DNA from: DATFXF01 sp035258565
Lineage (GTDB): Bacteria; Acidobacteriota; Terriglobia; Acidiferrales; UBA7541
Reading direction: 5' to 3'
NCBI GenBank assembly: GCA_035258565.1
Contig: DATFXF010000231.1
Coordinates: 1 to 13,353 of the forward strand
DNA: 13,353 nucleotides
Under the pieces are notes generated by a model, which searched no databases, had not been told where the DNA came from, and worked only from the letters and a program-made list of their open reading frames with translations. Made by a program: the position numbers and the translations under genes. Of this stretch, positions 1 through 6,101 are shown piece after piece. The stretch's first letter is position 1. Each line of letters opens with the position of its first letter.

Positions 1-1
1 C

Positions 2-706
2 GTGCTCGAGGAAAACTAGGCTGGAGACGCCCCCCCACTGGGGGTCGGTATCGGGGAAGTGCGTGCCGATGTCCCCCAGGCTTGCGGCACCGAGCAGCGC
101 ATCCGAGATGGCGTGGCTCACCACATCGCCGTCCGAGTGGCCCAGGGGACCTTTGTCAAACGGCACTTCGACGCCGCCCAGGATCAGCTTCCGCCCTTTG
201 GCCAGCCGGTGCAGGTCGTAACCGATCCCCGAGCGCGACGAGGATCTTGGGAGTACAAGCTCGCTCCAGTATTCTTTGACCTCGGATACCGTGTACTTTT
301 GGCAGAGGTTGGCCAGTTTTTCTTCCGTCAGGCCTGCGGCAAGGAGTTTCTCTTTGAGTCTTGCGTCGGCTTGATAGATGCCCCAAAGGATGTGGACGAC
401 TTCCACGGTTTTCGATTGCCATCTCCCTGCGGCTTCGGTGGCCAGCTCGAGGGAACGCTTCGCAGCCTCATCGAGCGGCACCTCCACCGCAGTGGAAAAG
501 CGCTCACCGGTACCTTCCTTCAGTGCCTCCTGAATGGTTTGAACTTGCTTTCCAGTGAGTCCGGCTTCGTTGAGCAACTCGGGCGCTTCCCGCGCCATGC
601 CTCGAAGCAGATGTGCCGAGCGAATATGCCGATCGCCGTCTTGTGAGGCTTCCTCGCGGGCAAAAGAAATGACTCGGCGAGCTCTTTCGGCGTAGCGCTC
701 AAACAT
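2..706 (-). CDS. ispF: Clp N-terminal domain fused to IspF (3' end outside window)
   Basis: I translated this frame codon by codon from the ATG at 706 to the window edge: 235 residues with no stop. Residues 1-145 form two Clp_N repeats. The first begins MFERYAERARRVISFAREEA; the second covers about residues 78-145 and includes VHILWGI. A short linker (about 146-158) leads into IspF from residue 159: SGIGYDLHRL, then GGVEVPFDKG, GHSDGDVVSH and LGDIGTHFPDTDP. The IspF metal ligands are present (D164, H166, H198), as is H190 of the HSDGD motif. IspF converts CDP-methylerythritol 2-phosphate to the cyclodiphosphate in the MEP isoprenoid pathway; the family is a trimer of ~160 residues, so about half the enzyme lies beyond the edge. 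The start has AAGG six bases upstream, and the gene overlaps the end of ispD by 8 bp (ATGTTTGA), so it is probably translationally coupled. No ATP-binding Clp module is present. The role of the Clp_N part is unknown. Confidence 0.9.
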   Translation of the reverse strand, partial: MFERYAERARRVISFAREEASQDGDRHIRSAHLLRGMAREAPELLNEAGLTGKQVQTIQEALKEGTGERFSTAVEVPLDEAAKRSLELATEAAGRWQSKTVEVVHILWGIYQADARLKEKLLAAGLTEEKLANLCQKYTVSEVKEYWSELVLPRSSSRSGIGYDLHRLAKGRKLILGGVEVPFDKGPLGHSDGDVVSHAISDALLGAASLGDIGTHFPDTDPQWGGVSSLVFLEH

Positions 707-1424
707 GGCTGGCCTTGGAGCGTTCCTGCTCGAGGTAGAAGCGCGCCAGCTCCATGTCGGCGGGGCGGGTGATCTTGATGTTGCGCTCGGAGCCGAGCAC
801 CACGTGCACGTCCTGCCCGAGTCGCTCGACCAGCCCCGCTTCGTCCGAAGCCAGCACGCTGTCCTGCTGCGCCTTGCGGAAGGCTTCCTTGAGGAGTTTG
901 GTGGAGAAGGCCTGCGGCGTCTGGGCCAGCACAATCAGCTCGCGGGGGATGGTCGCCGTGATCCGCGCGACGTCTTCCGGCAGGCTTGCCCGCTTCACCT
1001 CTTTCACCGTGTCCATTGCCGGGATGCCCAGAATGACGGCGCCTCGGGCGCGCGCTTCCGAGATCACTCGCTCGACCAGTTCGCGCGTGACAAACGGCCG
1101 CACCGCGTCATGCACAAGCACAATTTCCGTATCGTCGGAGACCTCGGCCAACGCTTGAGCCACGGATTCCTGCCGGTGACCGCCGCCGCGCACCACGCGC
1201 ACCGGCCGGCCAAGTTGCTCGCGCGCGACGCGCTCCGCGAGCGGAGCCACTTCCTCCGCGCGAGTCGGAATGAAGAAGTCGGTAATGGCCGCGCAGGTTG
1301 CCAGGCGCCGCAGCGTGAAGATCACCAGCGGCACGCCATCGAGCTCGAGAAACTGCTTGGGCGTCTCGGCGCCCATGCGGGTGCCGAGGCCGGCGGCAGG
1401 CAGAATAGCGGCGATGCGGCTCAT
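699..1424 (-). CDS. ispD: 2-C-methyl-D-erythritol 4-phosphate cytidylyltransferase
   Basis: A 241-residue cytosolic enzyme that transfers CMP from CTP to methylerythritol 4-phosphate, the third step of the MEP pathway. The N-terminal nucleotide-binding signature LPAAGLGTRMGAETPKQF is intact. VHDAVRPF in the middle, SDEAGLVE, and the C-terminal NIKITRPADM also match the family. I chose the ATG at 1424 because MSRIAAILPAAG aligns with the usual start and GAGGAC lies upstream; the frame stays open to an ATG at 1487, which would add 21 unconserved residues. It follows the PIN/TRAM gene after 167 bp and overlaps the Clp_N-IspF gene by 8 bp, so the two MEP enzymes are probably made together. It is not fused to IspF as in the bifunctional IspDF of some Proteobacteria. 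Confidence 0.95.
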   Translation of the reverse strand: MSRIAAILPAAGLGTRMGAETPKQFLELDGVPLVIFTLRRLATCAAITDFFIPTRAEEVAPLAERVAREQLGRPVRVVRGGGHRQESVAQALAEVSDDTEIVLVHDAVRPFVTRELVERVISEARARGAVILGIPAMDTVKEVKRASLPEDVARITATIPRELIVLAQTPQAFSTKLLKEAFRKAQQDSVLASDEAGLVERLGQDVHVVLGSERNIKITRPADMELARFYLEQERSKASHV

Positions 1425-1577
1425 CGGAACGGTCCTCGGCAGTGAATCAAGGGGGCCAAAGTCTACACCGAGACGGAAGGAACGCAAAGGATCGAGGACT
1501 CCCTAACCCGATGGCGCACGCAAGGAGGTGGATCTTGAGGTGTCCCACCCCGAGACCTCGGCAGCAAGAAAGAGCGG

Positions 1578-1589
1578 GAATCCGGATTC
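1578..1589. repeat. 12-bp perfect palindrome just after the PIN/TRAM stop
   Basis: GAATCCGGATTC reads the same on both strands and begins two bases past the TAG stop of the PIN/TRAM gene. On the minus strand it is followed by a pyrimidine-rich stretch (CCCGCTCTTTCTT). As RNA it would form only a 4-bp stem with a 4-base loop, so it is a weak terminator candidate at best. It could equally be a protein-binding site or chance. The rest of the 167-bp gap to ispD shows nothing I recognise. Confidence 0.35.
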
Positions 1590-1591
1590 GG

Positions 1592-2812
1592 CTACTCGCG
1601 CGGTGCGTCCGGCAGGACGGGGCGCGGCGCGCGTTCGCCGCCGTGCGGTGGTTCAGCGGGGCGCGGGCCGTTGGCCTCGGCCGAGCTCGCAGCCGGCTGA
1701 CGAGCCAGCTGCTCGGCGCGCTCGTCGTAGCGACCAAAGATCATCTTTCCGGCGGTGGTCTGATGGACGGAGGTCACCGCAATATCGATGGTTTTGTTGA
1801 TCATTCTGCGCGCGCCATCCACCACCACCATCGTACCGTCGTCCAGGTAGGCAACGCCCTGGTTGTACTCCTTGCCCTCGCGCAGGATGAAGACACGCAT
1901 GGTTTCGCCGGGCAGGACCACCGGCTTGAGCGCGTTCGCCAGTTGGTTGACGTTCAGCACCTCAATTCCCTGGAGCGTGGCCACCTTGTTTAAGTTGAAG
2001 TCGTTCGTGACAATCTTTCCGTCGTAGCGCTTGGCCACCTCGATCAGTTTCATATCCACTTCGGGGATGTGCGGAAAATTGTCTTCGGCAATTTCCACTT
2101 CCAGATGGCCCATTTTCTGGATGCGCTGGAGCACTTCGAGCCCGCGGCGCCCGCGCTGCCGTTTGAGGGGGTCGGCCGAATCGGCCACGAGTTGCAGTTC
2201 GCGCAAGACGAATTGCGGGATCAGCAGGATGCCGTCGAGGAAGTAGGCCTCGCAGATGTCGGCCACGCGGCCGTCAATGATCACGCTGGTGTCCAACACC
2301 TTGTAGGGCCGCCGCGACCCGCGCTCGCTGCCGAACAGCCCGCCGAGCGCTTGCAGGTTCAGCATATCTCCTTTGTTGGCGCCGATGATCAGGCCGATGT
2401 AGGTCATCACCAGCAGAACCGCCACGCCCAGGAAGGATCGCGAGGCTTCCGGGATGGAGGTGTGCGCCAGCACCAGGTTCATCAGGTAGGCCCCCAAGAT
2501 TCCGAGGATGGAGCCCACTGCCGCCCCGATGAGGCGCCGCAGGCTGGCGCGCCGCAGGCGCATCTCGAAGAGGAAGACCGCGATGGCAAAGGCCAGGCCC
2601 ACAATGGCGGCGTTGCGAGCGCTCAAACCGAAGGGCCGGAAATGATAGCAGGCAGCGACCGAAACGGCGGCGAAGATCGCCCGGATCAGCAGCACATCCC
2701 ACCACTTGCCAAGTTTCGTTTCGCTGGGAGCAGGGTCGGCAGCCTTCTGGCGTACAGACCCACTTTGACCGCAAGGGCCCGCGCGGTCAGGCCGGGTAAG
2801 AGGGCGCGGCAT
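1592..2812 (-). CDS. Membrane-anchored PIN/TRAM domain protein (YacL family)
   Basis: 406 residues. The N-terminal third has about four hydrophobic segments (roughly residues 38-57, 64-83, 93-117, 127-145), as in the YacL family. The PIN nuclease-like domain begins at residue 170 with YKVLDTSVIIDGRVADI; the expected acidic residues are D174, E205 (VLREL), D253 and D271 (VTNDFNLNK). A TRAM RNA-binding domain follows at about 296-362 (PGETMRVFILREGKEYNQGV), then a proline- and alanine-rich tail. By family knowledge it may be an RNA-acting nuclease at the membrane; its substrate is not known to me. The ATG at 2812 has AAGGGG upstream, but the first ~30 residues look unconserved. In Firmicutes yacL directly precedes ispD and ispF, the same order as here. 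Confidence 0.9.
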   Translation of the reverse strand: MPRPLTRPDRAGPCGQSGSVRQKAADPAPSETKLGKWWDVLLIRAIFAAVSVAACYHFRPFGLSARNAAIVGLAFAIAVFLFEMRLRRASLRRLIGAAVGSILGILGAYLMNLVLAHTSIPEASRSFLGVAVLLVMTYIGLIIGANKGDMLNLQALGGLFGSERGSRRPYKVLDTSVIIDGRVADICEAYFLDGILLIPQFVLRELQLVADSADPLKRQRGRRGLEVLQRIQKMGHLEVEIAEDNFPHIPEVDMKLIEVAKRYDGKIVTNDFNLNKVATLQGIEVLNVNQLANALKPVVLPGETMRVFILREGKEYNQGVAYLDDGTMVVVDGARRMINKTIDIAVTSVHQTTAGKMIFGRYDERAEQLARQPAASSAEANGPRPAEPPHGGERAPRPVLPDAPRE

Positions 2813-2848
2813 CTGGACCCCTTATAAAAAACTGTAACCGATGAAATG

Positions 2849-2889
2849 TATGAACGGCTCCCGGAGTTATGAATCCAGATCTTATGAAC
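2849..2889 (-). promoter_or_regulatory. Three ATTCATA-like repeats in the PIN/TRAM leader
   Basis: On the plus strand TATGAAC (2849-2855), TATGAAT (2868-2874) and TATGAAC (2883-2889) recur at intervals of 19 and 15 bp. On the coding strand these are GTTCATA, ATTCATA and GTTCATA. The last two are also bracketed by CCCGG and CCGGG. They lie between the candidate promoter and the start of the PIN/TRAM gene, where an operator or leader RNA element would sit. No regulator can be named. Confidence 0.3.
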
Positions 2890-2934
2890 CGGGACGACCC
2901 TGAGAAATCAGAATACCAGAATAAATACCGTCCC

Positions 2935-2943
2935 AGTATAGCA
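2935..2943 (-). promoter_or_regulatory. Candidate extended -10 promoter for the PIN/TRAM-ispD-ispF unit
   Basis: The minus strand reads TGCTATACT, an extended -10 box (TGn followed by TATACT, five of six matches to TATAAT). It lies in the 157-bp gap between alr and the PIN/TRAM gene. No good -35 box sits 17 bases upstream, which is tolerated by extended -10 promoters. A TTGACG lies only 7 bases upstream and is too close to serve this box. Predicted leader length is about 115 bases. Confidence 0.35.
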
Positions 2944-2969
2944 CTCCCGTCAAGGTCGTGCCCATGGGG

Positions 2970-4169
2970 TTAAGAAAGGTAAAACCGCGGGACGCGTTGG
3001 CCCAGCGCACAGAGCAGATCCGAGGTCACCGTGCCGAGCTCGTGTGCTACTTCGGAGACCTGCTGCGCCGCAGAGCCGTCTGCGCCGTAAATCGTGACCA
3101 CGTCGCCCAGGCGCGCGCCTTCGATTCGGGTGACGTCGATCATGGCCAGATCCATCGAAATCGTGCCCACTAGCGGCGCGAACTGACCACGCACGATAAC
3201 GCGGCCACGGTTAGCGAGGTTTCGCGGCAGCCCATCGGCATAGCCGGCAGCGAGTACGGCGATGCGCGAGGTTCGTGGCGCAACAAACCGCGCGTTGTAC
3301 CCCACGCCTTCGCCTGGGGCCACGTCGCGCAGCGAGATGATGCGGGTGCGCAGGCTCAGCGCCGTTTGGAGCGGAAGTTTGGCCTCCATCTCCTTCTTGC
3401 GCTCGGCCGGATCGTAGAACTGGTGGTACCCGTAGAGAATTGCGCCCGGACGCACCATGTCAGCCCAGGACTCCGGCCGCGCCGCGACCGCCGCGCTGTT
3501 GGCCAGGTGCACAAGTCCCGGCCGAAGATGGAGGGCGCGCAGTCGCTCGAGCGCTTCGGAGAAGCGCTTCTGCTGCGCCTCGGTTTGACGGACGGTGAAG
3601 ACTTCTGCGGAAGCAAAATGGGTAAAGGTGCCTTCCAGGCGCAAATGTGGGCAGTCTCCCAGCGCCCGCGCAAAGCACTCCGCATCGGAAGCTCGAATCC
3701 CCAGCCGGTTCATGCCCGTATCGATCTTGAGGTGAAAGCCCACCGGACCCGAGCGCGCGCGCTGGCCCCGAGCGGAGCCGAAAGACGCCGCGGCGCGTTC
3801 GAGAAGGCCAAGCTGTTCGCACTCGGTGATGGCGGGTGTGAGGCGATATTGGAGCAACCGGCGCTCTTCACCCGGCCAGAAGCCGGTCAATACGAGAATC
3901 GGCTGGCGGATGCCGGCTTCACGCAGCTCGGCGCCTTCGGCGGTCGAGGTCACTCCGAACCAGTCCGCGCCGGCCATGGCGAGCGTCTTGGCCACGGGCA
4001 CGGCGCCTAGGCCGTAGGCGTTGGCCTTCACGACGGCCAGAATCTTCGGTCCGCCGCGGCGGGAGGAGCCGTTGATGTGCCGCCGGATGGCTCTCAAGTT
4101 GTGGTCGAGTGCGCCCAAGCTCACCTCGGCCCAGACCGGGCGCCCCTCGAATTGCACATTGTGCTTCAT
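2970..4169 (-). CDS. alr: Alanine racemase
   Basis: 399 residues, close to the usual 360-400. This PLP enzyme interconverts L- and D-alanine in the cytosol to supply D-alanine for peptidoglycan. The PLP lysine is K48 in AVVKANAYGLGA. The second catalytic base is Y291 in GEGVGYNARF. Other family blocks are LKIDTGMNRLGI (147-158), THFASAE (183-189), HLANSAA (221-227), VRPGAILYG (239-247) and GTISMDLAMIDVT (335-347). The start at 4169 lacks a clear Shine-Dalgarno sequence, but WAEVSLGALDHN (13-24) is conserved and there is no better start downstream. It follows dnaB after 288 bp, a gap that contains its own promoter candidate, so it may be transcribed separately. Confidence 0.96.
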   Translation of the reverse strand: MKHNVQFEGRPVWAEVSLGALDHNLRAIRRHINGSSRRGGPKILAVVKANAYGLGAVPVAKTLAMAGADWFGVTSTAEGAELREAGIRQPILVLTGFWPGEERRLLQYRLTPAITECEQLGLLERAAASFGSARGQRARSGPVGFHLKIDTGMNRLGIRASDAECFARALGDCPHLRLEGTFTHFASAEVFTVRQTEAQQKRFSEALERLRALHLRPGLVHLANSAAVAARPESWADMVRPGAILYGYHQFYDPAERKKEMEAKLPLQTALSLRTRIISLRDVAPGEGVGYNARFVAPRTSRIAVLAAGYADGLPRNLANRGRVIVRGQFAPLVGTISMDLAMIDVTRIEGARLGDVVTIYGADGSAAQQVSEVAHELGTVTSDLLCALGQRVPRFYLS

Positions 4170-4239
4170 GCTCGTAGGATGCCAGAGTAGTCCAAAAAGC
4201 CGCTGGCGAACACCGCTTACGCGAAGCTCGGGCCCGGCT

Positions 4240-4268
4240 AGTAAACAACCTCAGGGGTAAGCTGGCAA
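4240..4268 (-). promoter_or_regulatory. Candidate sigma70-type promoter for alr
   Basis: On the minus strand TTGCCA (4263-4268) is followed 17 bases later by TTTACT (4240-4245). The -35 box matches five of six consensus positions and the -10 box four of six, with ideal spacing. It would give a leader of about 65 bases before the alr ATG at 4169. Upstream it is adjacent to the 4296-4357 dyad, which could be an operator. Confidence 0.35.
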
Positions 4269-4295
4269 GTGGAGTGCCCCGCGGGGATCTTTTCT

Positions 4296-4357
4296 AGCCC
4301 CTACGCGCGTGTCGGTAAATGATTGAACGGTAAGCAAGATGGGCGCGTAGGGAGGCT
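4296..4357. repeat. Long imperfect dyad in the dnaB-alr gap
   Basis: CCCTACGCGC (4299-4308) is an exact reverse complement of GCGCGTAGGG (4343-4352). The arms extend outward with AGCC against GGCT across a small bulge. The 34-base loop contains CGGTAA twice (4313-4318 and 4328-4333), 15 bp apart. It lies just upstream of the alr promoter candidate and downstream of dnaB. It could be an operator, a transcript 3'-end structure, or a decayed repeat. Confidence 0.4.
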
Positions 4358-4375
4358 ATGATCGAGCGCGGGCCG

Positions 4376-4425
4376 GAGAGCAGAGAGAGAAAGGTGCCGC
4401 CAGCCGGACACAGTCGTGGGCTGGC
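4376..4425 (-). terminator. dnaB: Possible weak terminator after dnaB
   Basis: GCCAGCC (4399-4405) pairs with GGCTGGC (4419-4425) across a 13-base loop, 33 bp past the dnaB stop. In the direction of transcription the stem is followed by GGCACCTTTCTCTCTCTG, which is pyrimidine-rich but not a clean U run. This may end the dnaB transcript, though the evidence is modest. Confidence 0.3.
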
Positions 4426-4457
4426 CGATACAGGATCAGCGTAGAAGGCCGATCGGT

Positions 4458-5807
4458 CTACTCCGGTGCCCAGGTACTCGGTGCCGCCTCTTCGAAGCGC
4501 GTGTAGGAATGCAGGAAGACGAAATCAACGTCGGCGGTGGGGCCGTTGCGCTGCTTGGCGACGATGACTTTCGTTTCGTCGCGCTCCTCCGGCGTCGCAC
4601 CCACCTTGTAAACGTTCGGGCGATGGATGAACATCACGACGTCGGCGTCCTGTTCGATGGCACCGGATTCGCGGAGGTCGGCGAGCTGCGGGCGGCGCTC
4701 CTCGCGTTCCGGCGCGCGCGTCAATTGGCTCAGCACGAGCACGGGGACCTTCAGCTCTTTGGCCAGCGCCTTCAGGCCCCGCGTGATGCTGGTGACCTCT
4801 TCGTTGCGATTGGAAAAGCGCCCGCGCGCCGCTACCAGCTGCAAGTAGTCCACAATCACCAGGGACAACCCCTTGTCGCGCTTTAGCCGCCGCGCTTTGG
4901 CCCCCATTTCCACGACCGTTGCCGAGCCGGAGTCGTCAATCCACAGCGGAGCTTCCGCAAGGCGCCCCAGCGACTCCGTCATCTTGCGCCAGTCGTCGCG
5001 CGCTAGGTGACCGGTGCGGAACTTGTGTGCGTCAATCCGCGCCTGCGAGGCAAGCAGGCGCAGTAGGAGCGACTCCTTCGACATTTCCAGGCTGAAGATG
5101 GCCACCGGCCCTTCCTCGCGCAGGGCGATATTTTCGGCCACGTTCAAGGCCAGCGCCGTTTTGCCCATCGAGGGCCGCCCCGCCAAAATAAGCAGCTCGG
5201 AAGGCTGCAAGCCCGAGGTGAGATTGTCGAGCTGCCTGTAGCCGGTGGAAAGCCCGGTGATGCGCTTGCCCTCGGTGAAGATGCGTTCGAGGCGTTCGAA
5301 ATTCTGTCGCACCAACTCCTTCACGCCAATGAAGCCGGCGCGAACGCGCTCTTCGGCCAACTGGAAGATGGAAGACTCGGCGCGGTCCAGAATCGTGTCC
5401 GCATCTTCCTCGGCTTCAAGGGCCTGCTGTTGGATCACATGGGTGGAGTGGATCAGGCCGCGCAGGAGCGCTTTTTCCTTGACGATGCGCGCGTAGTGCT
5501 CGACGTTGGCCACCCGCGGCACGCCATCCACGAGTTGCGCCAGGTAGGCGGCGCCGCCGGCGGCCTCGAGTTCGCCCCGGCGATGAAGCTCATCGGTCAG
5601 AGTGACCAGATCGATGGCCTGCTGGCCTTCCGCCAGCCGAATCATCTGCTGGTAGACGCGCCGGTGCTGATCGAGGAAGAAGTCCTCGGGCTTGAGCTTT
5701 TCGACCGCCGTATTGAGCGTGTGGTTGTCGAGCAGAATGGCGCCCAGCACGCTGCGCTCGGCATCGAGGTTCTGTGGGAGGGGGCGTTCGAGAAGGAGAT
5801 CCGCCAT
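4458..5807 (-). CDS. dnaB: Replicative DNA helicase DnaB
   Basis: 449 residues from the ATG at 5807. This hexameric ATP-driven 5'-3' helicase unwinds DNA at the replication fork. The N-terminal domain spans about residues 8-110 (NLDAERSVLGAILLD). The RecA-like domain carries the Walker A motif GRPSMGKT (210-217), the Walker B strand LVIVDYLQL (316-324), LVLSQLTR (357-364), and KQRNGPT (418-424) with the likely arginine finger. The frame stays open upstream to an ATG at 5999, but those 64 residues look unconserved and cover the promoter-like region, so I reject that start. No Shine-Dalgarno sequence precedes 5807; instead there is a 9-bp direct repeat. No intein is present. rplI lies upstream, a common pairing in bacteria. 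Confidence 0.97.
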   Translation of the reverse strand: MADLLLERPLPQNLDAERSVLGAILLDNHTLNTAVEKLKPEDFFLDQHRRVYQQMIRLAEGQQAIDLVTLTDELHRRGELEAAGGAAYLAQLVDGVPRVANVEHYARIVKEKALLRGLIHSTHVIQQQALEAEEDADTILDRAESSIFQLAEERVRAGFIGVKELVRQNFERLERIFTEGKRITGLSTGYRQLDNLTSGLQPSELLILAGRPSMGKTALALNVAENIALREEGPVAIFSLEMSKESLLLRLLASQARIDAHKFRTGHLARDDWRKMTESLGRLAEAPLWIDDSGSATVVEMGAKARRLKRDKGLSLVIVDYLQLVAARGRFSNRNEEVTSITRGLKALAKELKVPVLVLSQLTRAPEREERRPQLADLRESGAIEQDADVVMFIHRPNVYKVGATPEERDETKVIVAKQRNGPTADVDFVFLHSYTRFEEAAPSTWAPE

Positions 5808-5811
5808 GGGG

Positions 5812-5831
5812 TATTCGCTTTTTATTCGCTT
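5812..5831. repeat. 9-bp direct repeat at the dnaB ribosome binding region
   Basis: TATTCGCTT occurs at 5812-5820 and 5823-5831. On the coding strand the sequence ahead of the dnaB ATG is therefore AAGCGAATA, two bases, AAGCGAATA, then CCCC and the start codon. It replaces the purine-rich Shine-Dalgarno sequence seen before most neighbours, such as rplI and rpsR. Confidence 0.5.
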
Positions 5832-5859
5832 ATGGTAGCCGTTACTCTCCCGCCTGGCA

Positions 5860-5880
5860 AGGGCTTTTTTTGTCGGCCCT
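5860..5880 (-). other. Small hairpin in the dnaB leader
   Basis: AGGGC (5860-5864) and GCCCT (5876-5880) are complementary. On the coding strand the loop contains seven A residues in a row. It falls within the predicted dnaB 5' leader. It lacks a U tract after the stem in the sense direction, so I do not call it a terminator. Confidence 0.3.
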
Positions 5881-5885
5881 CTCGG

Positions 5886-5934
5886 CGACCCTCTGGTCCG
5901 CGAGAACGCATTCTGGGGGCAACGCTGAGGGTCG
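5886..5934. repeat. 8-bp inverted repeat flanking the candidate dnaB promoter
   Basis: CGACCCTC (5886-5893) and GAGGGTCG (5927-5934) are exact reverse complements 33 bases apart. A smaller AGAA/TTCT hairpin lies inside. The right arm overlaps the candidate -35 box of dnaB and the left arm lies just past the predicted transcript start. This placement suits a repressor operator or looping site, but it could be coincidental. Confidence 0.35.
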
Positions 5935-5938
5935 TCAA
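5910..5938 (-). promoter_or_regulatory. dnaB: Candidate sigma70-type promoter for dnaB
   Basis: On the minus strand TTGACG (5933-5938) is followed after exactly 17 bases by CAGAAT (5910-5915). These match the consensus at five and four of six positions. The predicted start is near 5903, giving a leader of about 95 bases. The site lies in the 294-bp gap between rplI and dnaB, so dnaB may be expressed independently of the ribosomal protein genes. Confidence 0.4.
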
Positions 5939-5958
5939 CGAAGCCTTGGCTCGGTGCC

Positions 5959-6024
5959 TGTGGGTGGCTGAGGAAGCCTGTGCGAACCGTGGAAATCACG
6001 CGCCTGTGGAAAACCTGTGGAGGT
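5959..6024 (-). promoter_or_regulatory. Cluster of DnaA-box-like sequences upstream of dnaB
   Basis: TGTGGAAAA at 6005-6013 is TTTTCCACA on the minus strand, which fits the relaxed DnaA-box consensus TTWTNCACA. Four degenerate relatives lie close by: 6016-6024 (ACCTCCACA), 5988-5996 (ATTTCCACG), 5979-5987 (GTTCGCACA) and 5959-5967 (CCACCCACA), all in the same orientation. The cluster lies 20 to 85 bp upstream of the candidate dnaB -35 box. DnaA control of dnaB or an origin-related element are both possible. Only one box is a good match. Confidence 0.35.
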
Positions 6025-6101
6025 TGGCTAGAAACCTGAGGATGACCAAGCCAGGGGGCGGCCGGTGCGCAAGGTCCTTTCCGACCGTCTCGAGCGACGA
6101 G

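Noticed and set aside
156..422. 88-codon minus-strand frame overlapping the Clp_N-IspF junction
   Set aside because: It is in a different frame from the conserved fusion and its product is arginine- and proline-rich noise.
2952..2957. TTGACG as the -35 box for the TATACT -10 box
   Set aside because: The spacer is only 7 bases, far from 16-18; I kept only the extended -10 call.
4277..4286. CCCCGCGGGG palindrome followed by ATCTTTT on the plus strand as a terminator
   Set aside because: No plus-strand gene ends there, the stem is too short with a proper loop, and the T run is broken.
5808..5999. N-terminal extension of dnaB to the ATG at 5999
   Set aside because: The extra 64 residues are unlike DnaB, and the region holds promoter-like and repeat elements; MADLLLERPLPQNLDAE at 5807 is the family-like start.
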